Below, in pieces: positions 1-7,687 of a stretch of DNA of 24,669 nt. The translations under genes and the position numbers were made by a program. This DNA is from JAVJPJ01 sp040217295 (GTDB taxonomy: Bacteria; Pseudomonadota; Alphaproteobacteria; Rhodobacterales; Rhodobacteraceae), in contig CAYWTM010000039.1 of assembly GCA_964460185.1 (NCBI GenBank), forward strand, positions 1-24,669. The letters run 5' to 3'. Position 1 is the stretch's first letter; every line of letters begins with the position of its first letter. The notes below the pieces were generated by a model, which was not told the DNA's origin, searched no databases, and saw nothing but the letters and a program-made list of their open reading frames with translations.

Positions 1-2096
1 GCGCCGGGCAAGGACCGGTCGATCAGCCCGGCGATGATGGCCGATCCCTTGAAGGTGCGTTTCATCACCGCGTTGTCGGCCAGCCATGCCTCCATCGTGT
101 CCATCAGGTTTTCGCGTGCGAACAGCGGAACAGGGTCTTCCAGCGCCTCCAGCCCCCAGATCAGCGTCGCATAGTCCGTGGATACGAACCCCATCGGGTT
201 CAGGCCCATGTCCTCCATCCGTTTGGTGATCAAGAGCCCCAGTGTCTGTTGGGCATTTCGGCCCGCGAAGCCGTAGGCCACCACATGTTCGCGCCCGTCA
301 TGGGGAAAGCTTTCGATCAGCAAACGGTCGCGTTCGGGCATGCGGGATACCTTGCGCTGCAGATGCAGCCATTGCCTTGTGTGGTCGGGAAGGTCGGGCC
401 AGTCGTCTTGCCGGAACATGCGCAAGATGCGGTCCGACAGTTGCGTGGAGGTGGCGAATTTCGTGCCCATGAAGGTGGCGATCTTCGGCTTTTTCCACGG
501 TGTGCGGCTGACCTCGACCACCATTTCGCGCATGCCTTCGTAGCGCACGATCTTGCCGCCGATCAGGAAGGTGTCGCCCGTGTTGAGCATCGAGGCAAAG
601 TATTCCTCGACCTCGCCCAGCGGGGCGCCCCCGCGCGTGCGCTGATAGCGGACCTGCATCTTGTCGGCATCCACGATGGTGCCGATATTCATGCGGATGC
701 GGGCGGCCCTGCGCGGATCTCGCAGGCCCCACGTGCCGTCGGGCCGCTGGACCAGGCGCTGCCATTGATCATAGGCCCTGAGCGCATAGCCCCCCGTCGC
801 ACAGAAATCGAGGCAGCGATCGAACGTGGCGCGCGGAAGGTCGGCATAGGCCCCGGTGGTTTGGATTTCGGCAAACAAATCATCAGCTTGAAAAGGACCG
901 GCCGTGGCGCAGATCAGGATGTGCTGGCACAGGACATCCAGCGGGCCGCTGTGGTTCGTGTCGCCGTCCAGCGTTTTTTCAGCGACCGCTTCAAGCGCCG
1001 CGCGGCATTCGATGACCTCGAACCGGTTGGCGGGCACGATCAGCGCCTTGGAGGGGGCATTGTAACGGTGATTGGCACGTCCGATGCGTTGCACCAGCCG
1101 TTTGACGTTCTTGGGGGCGCCGACCTGAATGACCAGGTCGACGTCGCCCCAGTCGATTCCCAGATCCAGCGATCCGGTACAGACAATGGCCTTGAGCTTG
1201 CCGTCCACCATCGCCTGTTCCACTTTTTCGCGCTGCTCGCGGGCCAATGCGCCGTGATGGATTCCGATGGGAAGCTGATCGTCGTTGATCAGCCAGAGGT
1301 TGTGAAAAAACAGCTCTGCCTGCGCGCGCGTATTGTGAAAGATCAGCGTGGTGCGATGTTTCCTGACCTCTTCCAGCACGGCCGGAATGGCGTATTTGCC
1401 CCCGCCGCCGGACCAGGGGGGTGGTTCATCGGTGGTCAGCATGGCGATATCGGGGTCAGGGCCGGGATCGGCCTCGAGAATATCGCACGGGTCGGGATGG
1501 CGCGCCAGCAGACGCGCCACGGCGGCGGGATCTTCGACGGTGGCCGACAATCCGATCCGGCGCAGTCCAGGGGCAAGCGTGGACAGACGCGACAGCGCCA
1601 GCATCAGCTGATCGCCGCGCTTGGATTCCGCCAGCGCGTGGATTTCATCGACGATCACCCGTTGCAGTCCCGCGAATGTGCGCTGCGCGTCCTCGTAGGA
1701 GATCAGCAAAGCCAGGCTTTCCGGCGTGGTCAGCAAGATATGCGGCGGGTCCGCGCGCTGGCGTCGCTTGGTGTGCGATGAGGTATCGCCGGTGCGGTCC
1801 TCGACCCTTATGGGCAGTCCCATTTCAGTGATGGGCCCGGTGAGATTGCGTTTGATATCAGCGGCCAATGCCTTGAGCGGGCTGATATACAGGGTGTGCA
1901 GGCCCGCATGGGTGCCATTGGCCAGATCACCGAGCGTCGGCAGGAACCCCGCCATCGTCTTGCCGCCGCCGGTGGGTGCAATCAACAGCTGACACGGGCT
2001 GTGCGCGCGGTCCAGCATGGCGCGCTGGTGGGGATGGATGGACCAGCCACGGCCTTGAAACCAGTCTTCGATCTGTGGGGGAAGGGGCGTTGTCAT
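1..2096 (-). CDS. Ligase-associated DEXH-box DNA helicase (Lhr family), C-terminus beyond left edge
   Basis: This is an ATP-dependent superfamily 2 helicase. Reading from an ATG at 2096, the frame stays open to base 1, giving about 698 residues with the C-terminal end outside the window. Visible motifs are Walker A APTGGGKT (about residues 40-47), TTPES (about 123-127), a DEIH box (about 150-153), SAT (about 184-186), TLIFHNTRAQAE, the motif V region CTGSLDLGIDWG, and motif VI QRIGRANHR. The order and spacing are those of Lhr-like helicases. The shorter form with a distinctive region after the helicase core matches the ligase-associated DNA damage response helicase, usually about 800 aa and encoded beside an ATP-dependent DNA ligase and a metallophosphoesterase. 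Those partners would lie left of the window, so the ligase association is inferred from family resemblance. The Shine-Dalgarno signal is weak (CCAGGCCC). It is separated from the upstream AAA gene by a terminator. Confidence 0.9.
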   Translation of the reverse strand, partial: MTTPLPPQIEDWFQGRGWSIHPHQRAMLDRAHSPCQLLIAPTGGGKTMAGFLPTLGDLANGTHAGLHTLYISPLKALAADIKRNLTGPITEMGLPIRVEDRTGDTSSHTKRRQRADPPHILLTTPESLALLISYEDAQRTFAGLQRVIVDEIHALAESKRGDQLMLALSRLSTLAPGLRRIGLSATVEDPAAVARLLARHPDPCDILEADPGPDPDIAMLTTDEPPPWSGGGGKYAIPAVLEEVRKHRTTLIFHNTRAQAELFFHNLWLINDDQLPIGIHHGALAREQREKVEQAMVDGKLKAIVCTGSLDLGIDWGDVDLVIQVGAPKNVKRLVQRIGRANHRYNAPSKALIVPANRFEVIECRAALEAVAEKTLDGDTNHSGPLDVLCQHILICATAGPFQADDLFAEIQTTGAYADLPRATFDRCLDFCATGGYALRAYDQWQRLVQRPDGTWGLRDPRRAARIRMNIGTIVDADKMQVRYQRTRGGAPLGEVEEYFASMLNTGDTFLIGGKIVRYEGMREMVVEVSRTPWKKPKIATFMGTKFATSTQLSDRILRMFRQDDWPDLPDHTRQWLHLQRKVSRMPERDRLLIESFPHDGREHVVAYGFAGRNAQQTLGLLITKRMEDMGLNPMGFVSTDYATLIWGLEALEDPVPLFARENLMDTMEAWLADNAVMKRTFKGSAIIAGLIDRSLPG

Positions 2097-2146
2097 GGGC
2101 CTGGAGTGTAGACCGTTCGGCGCCACGCACCAGCAGGGCCAAACAG

Positions 2147-2173
2147 AAAAAGGACGCCCGTTTCCGGACGCCC
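2147..2173 (-). terminator. Rho-independent terminator after the AAA ATPase gene
   Basis: On the minus strand the arms GGGCGTCCG and CGGGCGTCC enclose a GAAA tetraloop and are followed by five T (2151-2147). All nine pairs form, two of them G-U. The two arms also contain the same 8-base direct repeat GGGCGTCC, which can pair with itself only through the wobbles. It lies about 30 bases after the AAA stop codon and marks the end of the Tad region. Confidence 0.8.
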
Positions 2174-2203
2174 TTCCAACCTGAGGCAGGCTGATTTTCG
2201 TTC

Positions 2204-3520
2204 CTAGTGAACGATCTTTTCCTCTTTGACGTAGAGGTTCTCCCACGCGCGGTCGATGAATTCGGGGCGCATCTGGTAGGGGATGCCTTCGAAATCGCAG
2301 ATCGCCTTGATCTGGTCGAGCAAGAACACGGGGTGATAATTCGCGTAGATATTGTTGATGGTCGGATATTTCGTCTTGAGCATGTGGATGAGCGAGGCTT
2401 CATCCAGCGGCACGCCTTTCTTCTTGGCGACCATGGCAAAGATTTTCAGGAATTGTTCCTGGTTCGGTCCGTCGATCTTGACCTTGAAGAAGATCCTGCG
2501 CAGCGCGGCCTGGTCGAAGATCTCATTGGGGTGAAAGTTGGTGGAAAACACCACCAGCGTGTCGAAGGGGACCTCGAATTTCTCGCCCGATTGCAGGGCG
2601 AGGATGTCGTAGTTCACCTCCATGGGCACGATCCAGCGGTTGATCAGGGCCTGGGGCGGTTCTTCTTGTCGGCCAAGGTCGTCCACGATGAAGACGCCAC
2701 CGGTCGATTTCAGCTGAAGGCTGGCCTGATAGGTGCGGCTGACCGCGTTATAGTTCAGATCCAGCATGGAAAGCGATAGCTCACCACCGGTCATCACGGT
2801 GGGCCGGGTGCACAGAAGATAGCGGGTGTCATGACGCGCCACGGATTTGCGCAAGGGCCCGACATCTTCGTCGCCGGCCAAAACGGGGGTGTGCACGATC
2901 GGGTCATAAACGGTGATCACCTGCCCGGCATAGGACAGCGCGTGGGGAACGTAGATGTTGTCGCCCATCGCGGCGCGGATGCCTTCGGCAATCGAGGATT
3001 TACCATTGCCCGGCGGGCCGTACATCAGGACCGAACGGCCCGACCCCACGGCTGGTCCAAGCTGGTCCATCAGGCCGTGCGGCAAGATCAGATGGCCCAT
3101 CGACGCCTCGAGCATGGCGCGCGTCAGGCGCACGTTCCGGATCGACTGGCGTTTGACCTGAACCTTGTAATCCTCAAGGGGCACGGGCATCGCGCCATAA
3201 TATTCCGACTGGCTGAGCGCGTCGAGCGCGCGGGCCTTGCCGGCATCGGTCAACTGGAACCCCATTTCCGAACTCGATGTGGCGTGCAGCGTGCCGGTTG
3301 CCTGCATCAGGTTCATTTCGCGCAGCATATCGATCAGTTGCTGCGTCAGCGGCAGGGGCAGGCAGATGGCTGCCGCAATCTCGGAGGCCTGTTCGATGTT
3401 CTTGCGGAATACGGTCTTGAGCACGATGTCACGCATCATCACGACGGTCAGGCCGGTATCCGTCAGCTTGCGCAGCGGCGGCGGCGGTTCGGTCGTCGGT
3501 GGCGTAACTTGCATGTTCAT
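2204..3520 (-). CDS. AAA ATPase with N-terminal helical/winged-helix-like region, at the distal end of the Tad locus
   Basis: This 438-residue cytoplasmic P-loop ATPase has Walker A GPPGNGKS (about 168-175), Walker B VFIVDD (about 276-281), a sensor-1-like STN (about 326-328) and an arginine pair RR followed by IFFK (about 341-345). The first 100 or so residues contain no P-loop and look like a helix-turn-helix-type module (residues 40-75 and a TDAGKARALDAL helix). There are no membrane segments. I chose the ATG at 3520 because GGTGAT stands just upstream; an in-frame TTG at 3550 would add ten residues. The exact role is unknown. Its position just after cpaA suggests a link to pilus assembly or regulation, but a terminator at 3638-3661 separates the two, so it is probably expressed from its own promoter. 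It has no PilT/GspE-type Asp and His boxes, so it is not a second pilus motor of the CpaF kind. Confidence 0.85.
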   Translation of the reverse strand: MNMQVTPPTTEPPPPLRKLTDTGLTVVMMRDIVLKTVFRKNIEQASEIAAAICLPLPLTQQLIDMLREMNLMQATGTLHATSSSEMGFQLTDAGKARALDALSQSEYYGAMPVPLEDYKVQVKRQSIRNVRLTRAMLEASMGHLILPHGLMDQLGPAVGSGRSVLMYGPPGNGKSSIAEGIRAAMGDNIYVPHALSYAGQVITVYDPIVHTPVLAGDEDVGPLRKSVARHDTRYLLCTRPTVMTGGELSLSMLDLNYNAVSRTYQASLQLKSTGGVFIVDDLGRQEEPPQALINRWIVPMEVNYDILALQSGEKFEVPFDTLVVFSTNFHPNEIFDQAALRRIFFKVKIDGPNQEQFLKIFAMVAKKKGVPLDEASLIHMLKTKYPTINNIYANYHPVFLLDQIKAICDFEGIPYQMRPEFIDRAWENLYVKEEKIVH

Positions 3521-3629
3521 AGGATCACCCGCGTAGTCAGAGACCTGCAAAACTTGCCGTGTAATTGCGGCGGTTTATTGGCGAAGTGGGGATGGAAGCA
3601 GGGCGTATTGCATTCTGTATGCTGCAGCC

Positions 3630-3661
3630 AAAGCAAAGCGGCCCACCCAAGGGTGAGCCGC
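3630..3661 (-). terminator. Rho-independent terminator after cpaA
   Basis: On the minus strand GCGGCTCACCC pairs with GGGTGGGCCGC (11 pairs including one G-U) around a two-base spacer, so the real loop is CTTG. The stem is followed by the T-rich TTTGCTTT. It begins about 40 bases after the cpaA stop codon. It should end the cpaE-to-cpaA message and leave about 110 bases for an AAA ATPase promoter. Confidence 0.75.
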
Positions 3662-3701
3662 ATATCTGTGTGCAAGTTTTTGATACGAAACGCGAAAAGG
3701 C

Positions 3702-4205
3702 CTATAGCCCGGCGTTCACCCCCAGGGCCAGGTAGATCACCAGCGACCCGGCCAAGGCCACCCCCATGGGGAACAGTTTGCCCTGTTCCCAAGACGCCCA
3801 TTCCGGCGTCGCCCGGCGCACTGCCGGCACCCGTCCCGCGCCACGATGGGTGATCCACGATCCAATCAGGACAGCCGCGAACAACAGCAAGAACAACAGC
3901 CCATCGCCCGGCGCGATGAAGGGCGCCATGGCGGCGGCGAATTTTGCGTCGCCCGCACCCACCATGCCAAGCGACGTGATGACGAACCCGATCACCAGCA
4001 CGATGACCAGCGCCAGAAGCCGCCAGAGATAGGCGTCAAGCGGCAGCACGATCAGGCCCACGACCAGAAAGACACCCGCAAGGGCCAAGACGGCGATGTT
4101 GGGGATCTTCATGGCCCGCAAATCGCTGATCGCGACCCAGACGCAGATCGGCAGCGCAAGGGGCAGAAACCAGATCGCTTCGGCAAATGTCAGGTCGAGC
4201 GTCAT
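3702..4205 (-). CDS. cpaA: Prepilin peptidase (A24 family, CpaA/TadV)
   Basis: This is the membrane aspartyl protease that removes the short leader from Flp prepilins at the cytoplasmic face. It has 167 residues with about five hydrophobic segments. Both catalytic aspartates are visible: D28 in ISDLRAMKIPN and D86 in the GxGD motif VGAGDAK. The length matches the short CpaA/TadV form, which has the protease domain but no N-terminal methyltransferase domain, unlike PilD. Its ATG overlaps the TGA of the upstream TPR gene (ATGA, 4203-4207), so translation is probably coupled. It is the last gene of the cpaE-cpaF-tadB-tadC-TPR-TPR-cpaA operon. It is the only prepilin peptidase in the window and would be expected to process both Flp pilins encoded at 14.1-14.8 kb. 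Confidence 0.93.
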   Translation of the reverse strand: MTLDLTFAEAIWFLPLALPICVWVAISDLRAMKIPNIAVLALAGVFLVVGLIVLPLDAYLWRLLALVIVLVIGFVITSLGMVGAGDAKFAAAMAPFIAPGDGLLFLLLFAAVLIGSWITHRGAGRVPAVRRATPEWASWEQGKLFPMGVALAGSLVIYLALGVNAGL

Positions 4206-5062
4206 CAGCCGCGAACCTCCGTATCCAACGCCTGTAACGCACGAACGGCTGCCTCGAAATGCTGCGGATGCGTGTCGATGGCATCGGTCAACAGGCCACG
4301 GCCAAGGTCGATTTCGCCCTGGCGGACAGCCGCCAGGCCTGCCGTGTGCAGCAGTTGAGCGCGTTCCACCTGGGTCATGCGCACGAGCGGAAGGTTGTAG
4401 TTGCCCTGCGCTGCCCGAGCCAGAACCAGGTTGTTCTTGGCGGTGAAGAGATCCGGATCATACGAGATCGCCTCGACGAACAGATCTTCCGCGCCGTCGA
4501 AATCCCCGCGCGTCAGACGGGAATAACCCCAATTGTTCAGAACGTTGGCCGGTCTGGTCGTCAGTCCGGACGCGGTTTCGTAGAAATGATCGGCGCGGTC
4601 CCATTCCTGGTTGGCATCTGCGATCATCGCCTCGAGCCGGTAGCGTTCATAGGTCTCGAAGGTGGGCGGGATGCGGTCAAGCTGCGCCTCGGCCTCGTCC
4701 CAGTCGCCGGTCCGGATCAAGGCATCGGCATAATCGATCCTGTCCTGTTCGATTGCGGCATCATCGGCGACGATATCGCGCCAGACCGGCACGGCTTCGT
4801 CCGCGCGACCGGCGCGGACCAGGCTGGTCGCGAGCCCACGGCGGAAATCGATCCGGTCGGGCTGATCCCTCAGCGAGCGCTGGAAATAGGCCACGGCCTC
4901 ATCGGGGGCGGCGGCGGTCAGCATGATGTCGTTTAGGTTGGTCTCATCGATCACGTTCATCGGGTCGAGCGCCCGGTCCACATCGGGCGAACGTGCGGTA
5001 TCGCACGCCGCTGTGGCCAGGGCGATCACGACCACCGGGACCATCCGGAGGCTGAAGGGCAT
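4205..5062 (-). CDS. TPR-repeat lipoprotein, second TadD-like protein
   Basis: This predicted outer-membrane lipoprotein has 285 residues. A short charged N-terminus and hydrophobic stretch end in ATAAC, with the lipidated Cys at residue 20. The rest is built of tetratricopeptide-like helical hairpins from about residue 50 to the end, for example NNWGYSRLTRGDFDGAEDLF followed by AISYDP. TadD-type TPR lipoproteins help assemble Tad secretins and pili. This one is longer and more divergent than the TPR protein upstream (5103-5681), which is the better tadD candidate. It starts 40 bases after that gene and overlaps cpaA by four bases, so it belongs to the same message. Its separate role is unknown. 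Confidence 0.85.
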   Translation of the reverse strand: MPFSLRMVPVVVIALATAACDTARSPDVDRALDPMNVIDETNLNDIMLTAAAPDEAVAYFQRSLRDQPDRIDFRRGLATSLVRAGRADEAVPVWRDIVADDAAIEQDRIDYADALIRTGDWDEAEAQLDRIPPTFETYERYRLEAMIADANQEWDRADHFYETASGLTTRPANVLNNWGYSRLTRGDFDGAEDLFVEAISYDPDLFTAKNNLVLARAAQGNYNLPLVRMTQVERAQLLHTAGLAAVRQGEIDLGRGLLTDAIDTHPQHFEAAVRALQALDTEVRG

Positions 5063-5102
5063 GGGCGACCTCTTAACTGCTCGTGTTCAACCCCGGGTCT
5101 TC

Positions 5103-5681
5103 TCATGGGTCGGAGTGAAGTTCGTAAACTCCACCACCGCGCCGGATCAGCTCAGGGCCATTTTCATTATTGTCTCCAGCATATACCGCATTTTCCATTC
5201 GCGCGATAGCCAGTCTGAGGTTGTCGCGAATCGCGTCCGAATGGCCACTATCGAGCGCGAAGGCCTGCTGAAACACGCGCCTCGCCTCGCCGTATTCACC
5301 TTGTTCCATCAAGACGACCCCCAGATTGTTCCATGCTGGAATGAAGGTTTCGTCAACATCCAGCGCGCTGCGGAACTGTTGTTCGGCCTGTCCGATGCGG
5401 CCCAGTTGAAGATTGGCCGACCCGATCGACGTCAAGACATCGGCCGTAAGGCCATCTTCCGCGCCGGCGCGGTAATATGCCCTGAGCGCCAGTTCGTATT
5501 CGCCTGCCTCCATGAGGCGGTCACCAACCAACAATCCGTCGACCGCGTCGCGCAGCACGACGGTCCCTTGCGGGGCGTCGACCCCATTGCGGATCGGATC
5601 AAGCGGGTTTTGCCCGGTCGTGCCAACACAGGCCGAAAGGCCTGTGCTGAAGGTAAGCGTCAGGATGATGAGCCCCCTCAT
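5103..5681 (-). CDS. tadD: TPR-repeat lipoprotein TadD
   Basis: This 192-residue predicted lipoprotein has a signal peptide ending in LSAC, with Cys18 as the lipid site. At least two good TPR units follow: DVLTSIGSANLQLGRIGQAEQ and FIPAWNNLGVVLMEQGEYGEARRVF, covering about residues 75-150. TadD/pilotin-like TPR proteins are needed for Tad pilus biogenesis and sit on the periplasmic side of the outer membrane. The gene lies 33 bases downstream of tadC, the usual order for tadD, and a second TPR lipoprotein follows. The tail after the TPR units is short and Asn/Gly-rich. Confidence 0.87.
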   Translation of the reverse strand: MRGLIILTLTFSTGLSACVGTTGQNPLDPIRNGVDAPQGTVVLRDAVDGLLVGDRLMEAGEYELALRAYYRAGAEDGLTADVLTSIGSANLQLGRIGQAEQQFRSALDVDETFIPAWNNLGVVLMEQGEYGEARRVFQQAFALDSGHSDAIRDNLRLAIARMENAVYAGDNNENGPELIRRGGGVYELHSDP

Positions 5682-5714
5682 CAGTCCCTCCCATGATATG
5701 GCGTCACGCCGGGA

Positions 5715-6698
5715 TCAGCGAGCGCCCTGAAGGTCCATCGCGATGCCGTAGACCGATGGCCCGATCAGGATAATCAAAAGCGGCGGAAGACAGAACATCA
5801 TTGTGCCAAGCGTCAGTTTCGTCGGCAGCTTATTGGCCTTTTCCTCTGCGCGCATCACCCGTTTGTCGCGCATCTCGTCTGCATAGACCCGAAGCGCCTC
5901 GGCGATCGAGGTGCCGAAGGTGGCCGACTGGATCAAAGTGGTTACGAAGCTGTTCACGTCTTGCAGGCCGACCCGTTCGCCCATGTCGCGCAGAACGCGG
6001 GTCTTGTCCTTGCCGGCCTTCATCTCGAACGCGATGATCTGGAATTCCTCGGACAGGGCGGGATAGGCCGTCTTGATCTCATTGGCCACCCGGATGATGG
6101 CCTGGTCGAGGGATTGACCTGCCTCGACGCAGACGAGCATCAGGTCAAGCGCGTCGGGAAAACCGGAAGAAATCTCTTCTTCGCGGGCCTGGACGCGGCG
6201 CTGCACCCAGTATTTGGGGGCGTAGTATCCAAGGCAACCGGGCAACAGAACCGACAGGATCGACGATTGCGCCGATCCGCTGCCATTGATGATGACAAAC
6301 AGCGTGCCCAACAGCAGCCCGCCGATGCCAAGTGCAAAGGATGCGAAATGGAAGGCCTGGACCGCGCCCTTGGACCGGTAGCCGGCGCGCACCAGCGTCA
6401 GTTGCGTGGCGCTGTATTGGTCCTGATCTTGCGGTTCGAGATACTGGGCGAACCGGTCGAGCCGTTCATCCTTGCCGCCGCGGCGCAGGGCGTTCGGGGT
6501 GCTGGTGTCGGTATCGTTGCCGAGCCGCATATCGCGGATCTTGTCGAGCGGATCTTTCTTTTTGAACAGGATCGAAGGCAGTGCGATGAGCACCAGAAGC
6601 ACGCCAAGACCACCCGCGACGATCAGCGGGCCAAGATCGCCCAACTGGCTGATGATGAACGCGTTTGCTCGGTTGAAGAGGTCTGATAGAAACTGCAT
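5715..6698 (-). CDS. tadC: Tad pilus inner-membrane platform protein TadC (T2SSF domain)
   Basis: This 327-residue polytopic inner-membrane protein forms the Tad export platform together with TadB. A membrane segment lies at about residues 24-45, followed by a charged cytoplasmic stretch and another hydrophobic pair at about 115-160. The type II secretion F domain begins at FPDALDLMLVCVEAGQSLDQA, continues through the conserved LRDMGERVGLQDVNSFV and ATFGTSIAEALRVYADEMR, and ends in a hydrophobic LGTMMFCLPPLLIILIGPSVY. The order after tadB, the length and the FP(D/E)ALDLM motif fit TadC. The gap to tadB is 15 bases. Confidence 0.93.
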   Translation of the reverse strand: MQFLSDLFNRANAFIISQLGDLGPLIVAGGLGVLLVLIALPSILFKKKDPLDKIRDMRLGNDTDTSTPNALRRGGKDERLDRFAQYLEPQDQDQYSATQLTLVRAGYRSKGAVQAFHFASFALGIGGLLLGTLFVIINGSGSAQSSILSVLLPGCLGYYAPKYWVQRRVQAREEEISSGFPDALDLMLVCVEAGQSLDQAIIRVANEIKTAYPALSEEFQIIAFEMKAGKDKTRVLRDMGERVGLQDVNSFVTTLIQSATFGTSIAEALRVYADEMRDKRVMRAEEKANKLPTKLTLGTMMFCLPPLLIILIGPSVYGIAMDLQGAR

Positions 6699-6713
6699 TT
6701 GGGTGATCTCCGA

Positions 6714-7682
6714 TCAGACTTTGATGTTCACGAGCATGCGCATGAACACCATGTTCAGGAACAGCATCACGCCAACCACGGCACAGGCCGGGATGAAGAC
6801 AGGTGATTGCATGACCTCGTCATAATAGTCGGGTTGCATGACATTGATGCCGACCAGTGCAAGCAGCGGAAAGATGGACAGGAAGGTGCCCGACCATTTC
6901 GCCTCGGCGGTGATCGCCTTGACCTTGCGGAACAGTTTGAACCGCGCGCGGATCACCAGCGACAAGCCCTGCAGGATTTCCGCGAGGTTGCCGCCCGAGA
7001 CCTGCTGAATGCCGACCGACACAGCGAGGAAACGCAAATCCTGGCTATCAAGGCGTTCGGCCATGGCGCGGATGGATTCAGCCACGTCGCGGCCATAGGC
7101 GGCTTCGTCCGCGATCACGCCCAGTTCGGAGGCCAGCGGGTCTGCGATTTCCTTGCTCACGGTGTTGATCGCCGAAATGAACGGGTGCCCGACCCGCAAC
7201 GAGCGAACCATCAGTTCGACAGCGTCGGGAAGCTGTTCATCCAGCATCGCCATGCGTTTCTTGGCCTTGGAATTGACCCAGAAATAGATGCCACCGACAC
7301 CCATGCCGACCGACACAAGCAAACGGATCGGAAATGATGCCCCGGTCAGGATGGTCAGGAGCAAGAAGGCCACCACAGTCATCCCCACCATCACCATCAT
7401 CAGCTGACCGGGCGTGAAGGCGATGTTGGCCTTTTGCGCCTTGTCTGCAATCAGGGAATAAAGCGGCAGTCTGACCGACCCCTTGTGCTGGTCCATTTCC
7501 TTGCGGAGCTTGGCCAGAACGTCTTCACGCGACGTACCCTTTTCCAGCATCGCCATGCGGCGATTGACGCGGGCATTGAGGCTGATCGTCTTGCCGAAGG
7601 CGGCCAGGTAAACGCCGTTGACCAGCATCACGACGCCTACGAAAATCCCGATATAGATAAGCGGTTCGATGGATAGCTGCAT
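6714..7682 (-). CDS. tadB: Tad pilus inner-membrane platform protein TadB (T2SSF domain)
   Basis: This 322-residue platform protein works with TadC and the CpaF motor. An N-terminal membrane anchor spans about residues 8-30, a hydrophobic pair lies at about 85-130 (MMVMVGMTVVAFLLL and further), and the T2SSF domain starts at LPDAVELMVRSLRVGHPF. The characteristic VSGGNLAEILQGLSLVIRAR follows, and the protein ends with two more membrane helices. The ATG lies 5 bases after the cpaF stop codon, so the two are very likely co-translated. Length and motifs agree with TadB. Confidence 0.94.
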   Translation of the reverse strand: MQLSIEPLIYIGIFVGVVMLVNGVYLAAFGKTISLNARVNRRMAMLEKGTSREDVLAKLRKEMDQHKGSVRLPLYSLIADKAQKANIAFTPGQLMMVMVGMTVVAFLLLTILTGASFPIRLLVSVGMGVGGIYFWVNSKAKKRMAMLDEQLPDAVELMVRSLRVGHPFISAINTVSKEIADPLASELGVIADEAAYGRDVAESIRAMAERLDSQDLRFLAVSVGIQQVSGGNLAEILQGLSLVIRARFKLFRKVKAITAEAKWSGTFLSIFPLLALVGINVMQPDYYDEVMQSPVFIPACAVVGVMLFLNMVFMRMLVNIKV

Positions 7683-7687
7683 GTGAC

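Noticed and set aside
249..1781. A 510-codon open frame on the plus strand opposite the helicase
   Set aside because: It lies antisense to a helicase with all motifs intact. High GC content makes long antisense frames common; the product is rich in His, Gln, Arg and Gly and has no family motif.
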